A stretch of DNA of 64,000 nt from assembly GCA_036365515.1 (NCBI GenBank), contig CM070876.1, forward strand, positions 127,603,894-127,667,893, written 5' to 3'. Origin of the DNA: Torymus aiolomorphi (taxonomy: Eukaryota > Arthropoda > Insecta > Hymenoptera > Torymidae). The notes beneath the pieces were generated by a model that had not been told where the DNA came from, searched no databases, and saw only the letters and a list, made by a program, of their open reading frames with translations. The first letter of the stretch is position 1, and each line of letters opens with the position of its first letter. Below are positions 33,790 to 44,613 of the stretch, one piece after another. The position numbers and the translations under genes are program-made.

Positions 33790-34270
33790 GAGGCCTCTTT
33801 TTCTGAACAGAAATTAATGGCTGCAACGCTCATTTCTGTATTACAATTTTTGAAAAACTTTAAGCAGTTCAAACTAAGAATATAACTGAAAGTTTCTAGT
33901 GTCCTGGTTTTGGAGAATTAAGATTGTATATCTAACGGCCAGTGTAGAAAGTCATGCGTCATTTTCTAACAGAAATCGATGGCTGCCACGCACATTTACG
34001 TATGATAATTTTCAAAAAAGTTAAAGCAGTCCAGGCTAATGAACAGCCGAAAAAAGCCTCGAGTCCTGGCTTTGGACCACAGTATCGGCGAAATTTCTAT
34101 AGCTAATTAAAGCTCATGCATATATTTTTGACTGAAATCGATGGTCGCAAAGTACATATATTTGCATATGATTTGTTTTTCATAATGACTAAGTGATCAG
34201 TCATAATGAAAAACCAAAAAGGTCTTCATGTCTTCAGATTCAGCAACATTTTTTCCATCTTTGAAACGGG
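33790..34270. repeat. About 163-bp tandem repeats, three units
   Basis: The landmark AGAAATCGATGG(C/T)(T/C)G (variant AGAAATTAATGGCTG in the first unit) recurs at about 33809, 33971 and 34136, with GTCCTGG(T/C)TTTGG between. A related piece lies at 22125-22200, on the other side of the inserted elements, so the array once spanned the minisatellite. Confidence 0.7.
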
Positions 34271-34429
34271 AAAGCTATAAGGCTAATTTAAACATTTTTC
34301 ATTTTACCCATATGCTAGTCTAGTTTAATTGGCCACGAGCACTGTTCTCACGGATATTTAACTGCTCATCCGACTTTTATTTTAAATGTTTATGTACTGC
34401 CCACATAAAACGAAATATTTCTGAAAGGT

Positions 34430-35360
34430 TGCTGAAATGTTTTGCAGAAACGATGAAAACATTTCAAAAATATTTCCAGAAAGGTTTCTGAAATAAGTTA
34501 TGTCCGCGATCAAAAAGGTTTCATGATAGATTTTAGAAAGATTGTTTAAAATTATTTTAAGAAAGGTTTTTGCAACATTTTTGCAACTTTTTGTAAGTTA
34601 TTTGAACTATCTCTTAGAATATTTCAAAAACATTTTAGAAACCTTTCTAAAAATGTTTTTCCAAATATTTCTGAAATATTTACAGAAAGGTTTCTGAAAT
34701 AAGTTATGTCCGCGATAGAAGCCATTAAAAAGGTTTCATGATAGATTTCAGAAAGATTTTTTAAAATTATTTTAAGAAATGTTTTTGCAACATTTTTACA
34801 ACTTTTTAAGTTATCTGAACTATCTCTTAGAATGTTTCAAAAACATTTTAGAAACCTTTCTAAAAATGTTTTTCCAAATATTTCTGAAATATTTACAGAA
34901 AGGTTTCTGAAATAAGTTATGTCCGCGATAGAAGCCATCAAAAAGGTTTCATGATAGATTTCAGAAAGATTTTTTACAATTAATTTAAGAAATGTTTTTG
35001 CAACATTTTTGCAACTTTTTGAAAGTTATTTGAACCGTCACTTGTTAGAATGTTACAAAAACCTTTTAGAAACCTTTCTAAAAACATTTTAGAAACCTTT
35101 CTAAAAACAGTTTTCTAAATATTTCTGAAATATTTCCAGAAAGGTTTCTGATATAAGTTATGTTCACGATAGAAGACATTAAAAAGGTTTCATGATAGAT
35201 TTCAGAAAGATTTTTTAAAATTATTTTAAGAAATGTTTTTGCAACATTTTTGCAACTTTTTGAAAGTTATTTGAAATATCTCTTAGAATATTTCAAAAAC
35301 ATTTTAGAAACCTTTCTAAAAATATTTTTCTAAATATTTCTGAAATATTTACAAATGAAG
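34430..35360. repeat. 206-241-bp tandem repeats, four units
   Basis: The landmark AAATAAGTTATGTCCGCGAT starts at 34491, 34697 and 34910 with a variant at 35151, giving spacings 206, 213 and 241. The last is longer because a short segment is itself duplicated. Each unit is built from GAAAGGTTTCTGAAAT-like words. Confidence 0.9.
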
Positions 35361-35558
35361 TTTTAGAAATAATTAAAGATTTTTGCAAGGTTTTTAAAAG
35401 GTTTCATGGAAGGTTGGAAACCTTGCAAAAATATTTCAGAAAAAGGTTTCTAAAATGTTATATATCCGTGCAATAAACGTTCAAAAATATTTCTTGAAAT
35501 ATATTTGACACCTTTTCTAAAAAGTTACATGAAAGTTTCCTAAAATGTTTTGACAATG

Positions 35559-36250
35559 TTTTAGGAAAATGCCTCAGATGCCTAAAAATTTCATGAAAGG
35601 TTTTTAAAATATTTTAAAAAGAATTCTGGAAATATATTCTGAAAGGTTTTTTTGAAAAGTTACAAAACATATTTCTGAAAGGTTGTGACAATATTTTACG
35701 CAAGTGCTTCAGATGGCTCAAAACATCACGAAAAGTTTTGAAAATATTCAAAAAGATTTCAAGAAATATTTTGGGAAAGATATCTGAAAGGATTCCTGAA
35801 AAGTTGTATGGAATATTTCTGAAATGTTGTCAGAATATTTTACGCAAGTGTCTCAAATGTCTCAAAATATCACGCAAAGTTTTCAACATATTTCAAAAAG
35901 TTTACACAAAATAGTTTGTGAAAGATATATGAAAGGTTTCCTGAAAAGTTGAATGGAATCTTTTGAAATGTTGTCACAATGTTTTACGCAAGTGTCTCAA
36001 ATGTATCAAAAAATCACACAAAGTTTTAGAAATATTGTAAAAAGATTTCAAGAAATATTTTGTAAAAGAAATAGGGAAGGTTTCCTGAAAAGTTCTGTGA
36101 AATAATTCTGAAAGATTACAACAATGTTTTACGCAAGTGTCTAAGAGGTCTCAAAACCATCACATAAGGTTTTTAAAATATTTTAGAAATATTTGAAGAA
36201 ATATTTTGTGAAAGGTTTTTTCCTTGTAGACTTTTCAAGTTCATGATCCT
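35559..36250. repeat. 144-bp tandem repeats, about five units
   Basis: TTTTACGCAAGTG starts at 35694, 35838, 35982 and 36127 (spacings 144, 144, 145), with a diverged unit from about 35559. Words such as AAAGGTTTCCTGAAAAGTT link it to the preceding array. Confidence 0.9.
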
Positions 36251-36402
36251 TCCTGAACTCCTGCAACTTAATATATCTGAATAGTTATTATATCAGTTAT
36301 GTTTTTTAATATTACATTATTGTATATTTGCATTAATTTATATTAATTATCGCTCGCAATTCGCATTTATAAATTATCTTATAGAAAAAACGCAGAAAAA
36401 AT

Positions 36403-36476
36403 GTTGACCTAAGGTGGGATCGAACTCGAGTCCCTCGGATTACAAGGCTAATGCTGTAACCATTACGCTACGCAAC
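36403..36476 (-). tRNA. tRNA-like sequence, probably a pseudo-tRNA
   Basis: On the minus strand, 74 bases starting GTTGCGTAGCGTAATGG. The A box TAGCGTAATGG and B box GTTCGATCC fit pol III consensus, and ends GTTG / CAAC can pair. A CTTGTAA segment could be an anticodon loop for Thr (TGT), but the anticodon, D and T stems pair poorly. More likely a decayed tRNA or tRNA-derived repeat than a working gene. Confidence 0.4.
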
Positions 36477-37538
36477 GCTTCTACCCTACAAAATTTTTAT
36501 TTTAGCTAAGTATAGAGTAAACTTGAATAAAAATTACAAACATTTGATTAAAAGACAACATATTGAGTACTTTCGACTATGATATTTAATAGACCCAACT
36601 AATTCTTTTGTTAAGGCCTGTAACGATGAATTTGAGTATTGGGAATTTCCTCGATGTCATCCTCGGAGGTGGTGCCGCTCTCCTCGCCAAGGCTGCTCAC
36701 ATAGAACCGTTATCACTCTTCGAGGTTATGTTGCTTGTTGCCACTGCAGGTGAGGTCTGTGTATCACCCATGCTCACAATCTGCCGGTGTCTGATTACTA
36801 GTGCTTTCTAGTGTGCCTAATGGTTGCTGGGGCTGCAGAATATCCAGCTGGTTGTTGTGTTGTCGCAGACGCTGCCACAAAATACTCCATGAGTGGGGCC
36901 ACAGGTGTTGGATACAAACAACCCTTCACTTCAAATTAGTGCAGCATCTTTCAATAGGTAAGCACCCTTTCAATATATTTGTAGTTTTACTATTATTTCA
37001 ACTAGTGTTCTTCTTACACATGAGACGTTCCATTCAAGGGTAGTGATATCCTGCTCGAGCGACCCCATTTCCATAGGCATTTGACGGGTGATTATGAGAG
37101 CATAGTGGTTATCATTCCAAGGGATTAGTCCAGTTCACACTCAAAAATCCATACAGTGAGTACTTCGTGTCCCATAGTAATTGTTTCATATGTATGTTTC
37201 AGGTGCGTCATGATCCAAGTATGAGGGAGAGATACGATAAGCATGGTATGGAGAGGCGAAGGGAACTTTTGACAGGCTGTGACAGCTAAGGCTCCTGCAG
37301 TATATAGTATATCACTGTTCTACAGGATCTTATTCTCTAGCCTAACAGAGAGTTCGCATACTCTCTTATACAAGATACATCTATGTAGATTAGGGAAAAT
37401 ATACGTAAGTACTGTGTTAGAGGGAGGTCTATAGGCTACCTAGGGCCTGCTCGTTAATCTAGGTTTTTCTCGAGTTATAGGGTTTTCTGTTCGACTACAG
37501 TATTCTGTTCATAGGTCGAGTATCTATATACTACCTAT
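36477..37538. other. Unrecognised DNA with possible minus-strand coding remnant
   Basis: On the minus strand, 36920-36610 reads in two frames as CLYPTPVAPLMEYFVAAS, then DTQTSPAVATSNITSKSDNG and GEESGTTSEDDIEEIPNT. This is a Ser/Thr/acidic composition that looks more like protein than noise, but stops occur and no family is recognised. The rest (36960-37538) shows nothing. Confidence 0.25.
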
Positions 37539-37562
37539 TGTAACATCAAAGTTGATGTTACA
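37539..37562. repeat. Short perfect palindrome
   Basis: TGTAACATCAA and its complement around two bases, abutting the next inverted-repeat element. Confidence 0.7.
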
Positions 37563-38083
37563 GGCCATGTGAAATACCGACACGATCCCTACCTTACCGG
37601 CACCTAAACTTTAATTCCTTTATCGTATTTAAACAAGAATTCTAGAAAAAAGCGTTCTTTATGCTTTCCGAAACAACATTAAGTAAAATGCCCTATTAAA
37701 TTTTTAAATCATTGTATTAATTAGATTTTTCTAAAATGTATTTTGAAATGTTTGATGCTCTTTTCTAGTTAATTACTAATTTGAAAAACGTTTTTGGGAA
37801 AATCTAATGGATGAAATCATTTGAAAATTTAATAGGGGGCATGCTTAATCCCATTTCGGTGGGCGTGAAAAAACCCTTTTTCCTAAAATTTTTGTTTAGA
37901 TGTGATAAAAAACATAATATTTATGTGCCGATAAGTTAGGGATCTACATTTAAGTTGAATATGACTTTAAGACCGGAGACCGTGAAAGAACGCTTTTTTC
38001 TCAAATTTCTGTTTAAATACGATAAAAAAATTCAAGTTTAGGTGCTGGTAAGGTATGGATCGTGTTGGTACTTCATATGGCCT
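37562..38083. mobile_element. Inverted-repeat (fold-back/MITE) element, about 522 bp
   Basis: Left arm AGGCCATGTGAAATACCGAC (37562 onward) pairs with the right end GGTACTTCATATGGCCT. Arms of about 170 bp including ATCGTATTTAAACA and its complement. The right arm is present twice in tandem (37865-37970 and 37975-38083). No coding. Confidence 0.75.
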
Positions 38084-38954
38084 TAAATTCGTACTCTTGT
38101 CAATTAAACATTCACTTGATTTGATAAAATATTTGCAAGATCAAATAAATACGTGTTAGATTTGATTAAATAATTAGTAGAACTAATATGATAATCAATA
38201 AAACACAACTAAATATTTAGTTAAATCAAATTAATATTTATTGTAATCTAAGAAATATTTAGTCAAATTGAGGAAACATTTGATTGACGAGAGAAGGAAG
38301 TGTGAGAAAAATAACCTTCCAGAAAATCTTTTCAAAACCTGGAACGGGCACAATACCGTAAATTCTAAGATGTATGTGCCTTGGCTAACACATATATTTT
38401 CATCATATAAATGAGCATATCAATAGGAATTCTGCTTACCGGCTCAAGCCTCTCGCAGTAGCATGGATGACTTAAAACGGTACTTCACGTGGCATCTAGA
38501 TGACGGAGTTGATACTTATATGAAAGCACTACAGAAGTGCACTAGTCATCCCGCTGCGGCGGGAGATTTGAATCCTACCATTTCTTTTTGTTTATTAACA
38601 CACGTATCGGGAATGCATAATTAACAAAATCACAAAGCATGACCACTCAATCAGCGCGTGGCCACGTGCCATTAATCGAACCACGGATTCATTCAATTAC
38701 TTTATTAATATTTAAACCCCGCGGCACTTATACACTAGTGAATAGGGGACAAAGTAATTAGATAGTTACATTGCCGTGCACGTGTAAATGATGCAATTAG
38801 ACAGAGACAGACCGATGGGCATTTCTGTAAGTGCGAGTGAGATGGGGAATGGAAATTGTTGATTTTGCATGTATAATTATTTCTAGTCTAGATTAGTTAG
38901 AATCTAATCATTTTACGTTTAATTTGCAACCCTTTCAGGTATGTACCCATATAT
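38084..38954. other. No gene seen
   Basis: AT-rich; several loosely repeated (T/A)ATTTAGT-type words at 38100-38280. No coding homology. Confidence 0.4.
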
Positions 38955-38958
38955 TTAA

Positions 38959-39301
38959 GAGGGTGTGGTACTCATGTACTCTGTTTTACTGCAGAACACG
39001 GTAAATTCTATATTACTAAAATAAATATATCGAATTACGTCTTATAAAGAGATAGTTGCCCTGCGCAATATAATAATCTACCAGCCTACGCAGTTTTGAG
39101 CTCAAATATCAACGGCATCCTAAAAAATTTTGCGAACAAAAATAACCGAAATTTCGTTCGTAAAATTTTTTAGAGTGCCGTTGATATTTGGGCTCAAAAC
39201 TGCACAAGCATTGTTACATTGCACAGGGATATATTTATTTTAATAATATAGAATTTACCGAGTTCTGCCGGTAAAACAGAGTGCATGAGTACCACACCAC
39301 C
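38959..39301. mobile_element. TTAA-flanked palindromic MITE, 343 bp
   Basis: The two halves pair almost throughout. Ends GAGGGTGTGGTACTCATG and, complemented, GGTGGTGTGGTACTCATG. TTAA flanks at 38955-38958 and 39302-39305. The centre pairs GAAATTTCG-type bases. piggyBac/Kolobok-like by target. Confidence 0.85.
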
Positions 39302-39305
39302 TTAA

Positions 39306-40500
39306 TCGAATACATAATTTGCAGTTAAAATGTACTAATCAAACTCCTTCTAGGAAGAACCCTCTAACGAGCATGCTGTGTGATCGTGATATCATAATAA
39401 TGCATGCCTTATTTACACAATTTGTTGCTAAGCCCCATGAACAGAAGATATAGAGTTCCATAGCAAGACGAGGGGCAAAGAGTGGCATCAGCACAGCAGC
39501 CGGGAGGGGAGAACATCGCCGAGGATGCGCAGTTAGTACATAGAGTATCAGGATTCGCCGTGTGCGCACCCCCCGCGAACAGGTGGTAGGGGGCCATAAA
39601 CAGCGCCGCGCGCCCCGCGGAGCATCAGTCTCATCTGCAGCCACTCCAGCAGTAGTTTCTTGCAGCAGATATCTTCGGAAGAACCACGTGCGCGCCGGGG
39701 GCTACGCAAGTGAACGCAGGAGCCACCACCAAGTCCCTCAACCACGTGTGCGACGGGGTCGACACAATTGTCGGCACGGACTTACAGGGAAATCGACGGC
39801 GTCAATCAAGGAGCAGAGAAGCGTAAGGGAATTTTATTTGCGTAGGCCGATGATTAATCCTCCGAGAGAAAATCGGCCAAGTCGGGTTGGTTCGCCCAAA
39901 CCGGCGTGCAGCTTATTATCTGGGCCATCGATAAGCACGCGTACCACGAGGACCAATTTCTTTTATGTTCGGCGGCCATCGCGATACATATAAAAATAGG
40001 TGAAATTTTAAGCGGCGATATTTCGGTATATTTAATATATAATGGAAAATTTATTTTCGGGTACCATTAAATACCTCGCAGAGATTCATTTTTCGTATAG
40101 CAGTAGGTAACTTTTTAAACGACCATATCTCCGCGATTTATGGTCAGATTTCAAAATTTCTTGGTTTTAGGGGAACTGAAGACCGCGGCGAACATATCTA
40201 CGTGGTTAGGACGACTAAATTTTTTTTATACCTGTTCAGATTTTATACCTAAAATAAATGTTTCTCTTTTCTCGAGGGCTTAGGAGTGATCTCTGCGCAG
40301 ATATAGGTATAGTGAGTCATGTACAAGCGCTCGAGTTGCTGTTTTAGATTGTTTATAACAAAAGGATGAAAGTCTGTTTCTTTTTCGGTTCCATATTGTT
40401 TTTCTTTATTGTTATTATATCGAGTCATTAATGACAATATTTTTTTTTATGAACATTTGTTATTTTTGTACATCTTATAAATATATAATATATATATGAG
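39306..40500. other. GC-rich island (39440-39980) and flanks, unrecognised
   Basis: Locally GC-rich in an AT-rich region. Plus frame 39562-39993 (143 codons) and minus frames are Arg/Pro/Ser-rich with no domain I know. 39990-40260 is AT-rich. Could be an old transposon or a decayed host exon; I cannot tell. Confidence 0.3.
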
Positions 40501-41504
40501 TGGCTGATTCTCCGTCAAATCGAGAGGTCAAAAAGTGAATCTTCTTAAAACTCTCCGAAAATGTCCTACAACTTATTCTGGATACCCCTGAATTTTTTCA
40601 GATGTTTTATACCCATAGATTTGGAGATATCAGAGGTCAAAAATTGAATTTTCATGATTTTTTGCATTTTTCTTGCAATTTTAATTGATAATTACTCTTT
40701 GAGGGTTCTGTATAAATTAGCAATTTTTTTTTAGAAAAGTTAGCAAATTTTCTCACTAAAAAGAAGGACCAATCATGAATATTGTATATTTCATGCGAGT
40801 ATGATAAAATTTCCTTAAAAACCTTAAAATGATGATAAAAAAAGACCGATCAAAGCTTTGACTATCAGAATTTTTGTGGAAGTAGGTTATTTTATGTACA
40901 AACTGCCCTCGCATAGGCCCAAATGTATTGAAGCTTTGTTTTCTTCAAAAAAAAAAAAAAAAAACATGCTTTTTTTGAAAAAAATCAATTTTTTCTTGTT
41001 TTACATGCTTGAACAAGTTTCAAAGATGGCCATATCCCATGTACCGGGTAGTACTTACCAAATATTGAGAGAAAGTTTCAGTCAGTATATGTAAAAAGAA
41101 TTAGAAAAACATCACACAAGTTCTACTACGCGTATAACTTATTGAATACTTTAAAATTTAGATGTTTAAATACAGAAAAAAGTATCGCAGAAACACACTC
41201 ATCATTTACACATAAGTCATATAATAAACAGCAATCAAAATTTGCATGAGGCACATAATTTGTTATAAAATTTGTTTTTATAATAACTTAAAGTTAAATA
41301 AAGTATCAACTGATGAAAATATTTTCATTGGTCTTACAGTTTTATAAATTAAATTAAAATAATTAATATTGATGGCAGTCAGATTGCCCTTGTTTATACT
41401 CACCCCCCCAGAATCTGAAATAATAACTTAATTAAAACCTCGAAAAAAAACTTTATTAGCAAAGGACTATCTGACTGCCCCCACCACCAAATTGCCCAAT
41501 TGTC

Positions 41505-41540
41505 CAACGTTTCGAGCCCGTTCCGGCTCCTCCTCAGGGA
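41505..41540 (-). ncRNA. Hammerhead ribozyme motif, copy 4 (inverted repeat of PLE-B)
   Basis: Minus strand: CTGAGGA (41537-41531), stem II GAGCC / GGGCTC with a short loop, GAAAC (41513-41509), then GTTGG. It mirrors copy 5. Confidence 0.8.
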
Positions 41541-41564
41541 CTGAAACCCGTGATACACCTTAGT

Positions 41565-41756
41565 AATAAAGTTTTTTTTTCCAGGTTTTAATTAAGTTTT
41601 TATTTCAGATTCTGCGGGGGTGATTATAAACAAGGGCAATCTGACTGCCATAAATATTAATTATTTTAATTTAATTTATAAGACTGTAAGACCGATGAAA
41701 AAATTCTCATCAGTTGATAGTAAGTTGCAGTCGACATAAATAATATTTTTAATGAT
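41565..41756 (+). repeat. PLE-B direct terminal repeat (pseudo-LTR), left
   Basis: Near-identical to 44427-44613 (poly-T, CCAGGTTTTAA, then GACTGTAAGACCGATGAAAA and CATCAGTTGATAGTAAG). The inverted copy at 41306-41500 holds the same sequence reversed. Confidence 0.85.
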
Positions 41757-41786
41757 AAAACTAAGGTCTATTAAAGGTGGGTTAAA

Positions 41787-44240
41787 ATGTTTTTTAGAGA
41801 TATATATGGGATTTATGGGAAGGTGGTCAAAGGTTATTGCTCAAAATGGGTAAAAATGGTTTTAAGGATTGTAGTTTTAAAAGAGCAACTTACTTTTCTT
41901 CTTAGGTGTAAAAAATCAAATATTTTTCCTACCCATATTGGGAAAAAATTTGATGATAAAGGTTTTTACCGGGATTACAACAAAAGAGTTTCTTATGGTC
42001 TACGGAAAAATATTTTTTTTTTCAAGAATAAATTACTTAATTTAGAAATTAGAGATTTGAATTTTGAAATTAATCGTTTGAATAAATATTTATTAGAGCT
42101 TGAAAGATGTTTATATAATAAAGTAGAACAGAATGATTTGCATGAATTTTTTCGTGGTCAAAAGAGGCACTTTGAAAAAGTAAAATATAATCATAGGAGT
42201 AAATTAAAAAGAAAATTTGAATATTTAAAACATAAAAAACACTCTCAGGTCAATCAAACTAACAATGTTAATAAAGATTGGTTTAGAAATCTAACGGACA
42301 AAGTAATACCAGAAGAAGTGGTAAATATCATGTCAAAGGGTGCTAAATTTGGAATATCATATTCAAGTAAAGCTCTCCCGATCAAGAATATCATCGCTGA
42401 GGTAAAAAGTAATATTAGTAGTTTTAATCTAGAGTTTAAAAAAGAATGTAGGAGTTCTTTAGTTAAAGTTATTAATAATTTTAAAAGAGAAAATAGATTT
42501 GATAATTATTTGAACAGTAATTTGTTGCATGAATTAAAAATAACGAAGAAATTCTTGAGAGAGAATCCGAATATGATCTTCCAAAAAGCAGATAAAGGAA
42601 ATGTAACCGTAGTTTCAGATAAAAGGGATTATATAAATAAAATTTAACTTATGTTGGATGATGATAGCACTTACGTGAAAATTAAGAATCCACATATCGA
42701 TAGACTACAAGATAAATTGAAAGAATTATTGATGCATTGGAAAACAAAAGCTTATATTAAGAATAGTATGTTTAAATATTTAAAATGTGAAAATGGCACT
42801 GTAGCTAAATGTTATGGCCTTCCTAAGATTCACAAAGAACAGTTGACATATAGAAAAATAATATCATCGATAAATTTTCCGACTTATACTGGGGAGTTTT
42901 CTGTCTAATATATTGTTCAAGATAGTGGGTAAAAAAAATTCATATATTAAATATAGTTGGAGTTTTTGTGATATAATGAAAGATATTGTTATTCCGAATG
43001 ATCATAGGATGATTTCATTGGATGTAGTGTCTTTTTTACAAATATACCTCTAGAGTTGTTGAATGATATTATACAAGATAAATGGTCTGAAATTAAAGTA
43101 CATGCTAGTTTAACAAAAGATGAATTTGTAAAGGCACTTAATATGGTTTTTAAAAACACAATTATTTCTTTTGATAACAGTTTATATGAGCAAAGAAATG
43201 GTTGTCCAATGGGATCACTTTTGTCACCTGTTATAGCGAATTTAATAATGGAAAAATTGGAAAGTGTTGCTTTGTCTAAATTGGTTTTTCAGCCAATTAT
43301 TTTTAAAAGATATGTTGATGATATTTTTGCAGTTGTACCTGAATGTTTTGTGGATGATATGGTGGATGTGTTTAATTCTATCTATGATAGAATTAAATTC
43401 ACAAAAGAGATCGAGTCAGATAATCAATTGAGTTTTTTAGATATTACAGTCATTAGAGTTAATAATAATAGAGTGAAATTAGATTGGTGTAGAAAACCTA
43501 CATGGTGAGGTAGATTTTTAAATTTTGATTCTCACCACCAATTCGGTAACAAGACAGGTGCGATCAAAGGTGTCATTGACAGAGCGATTAAATTGTCACA
43601 TAAAGATTTTAGGAAAAAGAATTTAAATTTAGTTAGAGAAACATTTATTAAGAAAGTTCTCCGGTAAAATTTATTGATAAAATGATTGATGAGAGAGTGT
43701 GAGAAATTTATAATGGTGGATTGAAGAAGCGGGCAGATAATCAAACAAGGAATAGAAATGGAAAGAACGCACATTTTAGTTTACCATATGTTAGAGGTTT
43801 GTCGGAAAGGATTAGAAGGGTTTTTAGAAAACATACTTTTCAAGTTTTCTTTAGAAATGATAATAATTTAGAAAGTTTATTTAGTAATTGTAAAGGCAAG
43901 GATGATAAAGGTTTTAAATCGGGAGTAGTTTATAAAATTAATTGTAGGGATTGTAATGGATGTTATATTGGTCAAATGGGTAGATATTTGAAGAAGAGAA
44001 TATATGAACATCAATATAGTTTACGTAGTACAAATTTTACATCGGGTTTGAAAGAACATTGTTTAAATAGTTTGCATTCTTTCGATTTTGGGAGTGTGGA
44101 TATTTTGGAACAAGGAATTAAGAATAAATATAAGAGGTAAAGCCTTGAAAGTATTCACATTCTAAGGAATCGGAATAATGTAAATTTAATGGTAGAGTCA
44201 AGTAAACTAGGTAACATTTATCATTCTTTATTAATTTAAG
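41787..44240 (+). pseudogene. PLE-B reverse transcriptase / GIY-YIG endonuclease, lightly disrupted
   Basis: Open from 41787 to 42647: N-terminal signature LTFLLRCKKSNIFPTHIGKK, LLNLEIRDLNFEI, WFRNLTDKVIPEEVVNIMS, and RT start ADKGNVTVVS. One stop at 42645-42647, then DDSTYVKIKNPHIDRLQDKL and KCYGLPKIHKEQLTYRKIIS to 42908. After frame changes comes NGCPMGSLLSPVIANLIMEK and catalytic KRYVDDIFAVVPE (43056-43508). A linker with three stops follows, then GIY-YIG (VVYKINCRDCNGCYIGQMGR, 43721-44140) and a short tail. About seven lesions. It copies its RNA and nicks targets when intact. Confidence 0.88.
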
Positions 44241-44342
44241 TGAGGATGGAAAGTTGGAGAGGGGAAGGTGGATGGTGGTGGGGGTAAGAGGAAATAAGTG
44301 GGTATGGGTATATAAGGAGGCGTATCGCGGGTTTCATTTCAG

Positions 44343-44378
44343 TCCCTGAGGAGGAGCCAGAGCGGGCTCGAAACGTTG
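44343..44378 (+). ncRNA. Hammerhead ribozyme motif, copy 5 (PLE-B 3' side)
   Basis: CTGAGGA at 44346-44352, stem II GAGCC...GGGCTC, GAAAC at 44370-44374, then GTTGG. It lies between the ORF and the right terminal repeat, a usual PLE position. Confidence 0.8.
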
Positions 44379-44426
44379 GGGGCAATTGGGCAATTTGGTG
44401 GTGGGGGGCAGTCAGATAGTCCTTTG

Positions 44427-44613
44427 CTAATAAAGTTTTTTTTTCCAGGTTTTAAGTTTTTATTTCAGATTCTGCGGAGGTGATTATAAACTAGGGCAAT
44501 CTGATTGCCATAAATATTAATTATTTTAATTTAATTTATAAGACTGTAAGACCGATGAAAAAATTCTCATCAGTTGATAGTAAGTTGCAGTTGACATAAG
44601 TAATATTTTTAAT
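44427..44613 (+). repeat. PLE-B direct terminal repeat (pseudo-LTR), right
   Basis: Matches 41565-41756 with few differences; lacks one ATTAA after the poly-T. Ends at the right target copy. Confidence 0.85.

Larger units (their letters stand above)
41306..44613 (+). mobile_element. Penelope-like element B
   Basis: Layout: inverted terminal piece with a minus-strand hammerhead (41306-41562), direct terminal repeat copy (41565-41756), ORF, plus-strand hammerhead (44346), direct terminal repeat (44427-44613). A 13-base target copy flanks it: GTTAAATAAAGTA at 41293-41305 and GTTAAAGAAAGTA at 44614-44626. Inserted in the left arm of the fold-back element. Confidence 0.9.

Noticed and set aside
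33523..33885. Ala-Glu-Ser-Met and Ser-Ala-Ile-Leu repeat proteins on both strands
   Set aside because: They come from a 12-bp minisatellite, whose unit length is a multiple of 3, so all stop-free frames stay open. No gene context.
35559..36250. CRISPR-like array
   Set aside because: Regular spacing of 144, but the whole unit repeats with no unique spacers, and the DNA is eukaryotic.
39562..39993. 143-codon frame in a GC island
   Set aside because: No domain, competing frames on the other strand, and no promoter or splice evidence.
40858..41094. 78-codon protein found twice (also 46258-46022)
   Set aside because: Both lie in the arms of one fold-back element; the match is repeat identity, and a poly-Lys run comes from poly-A.
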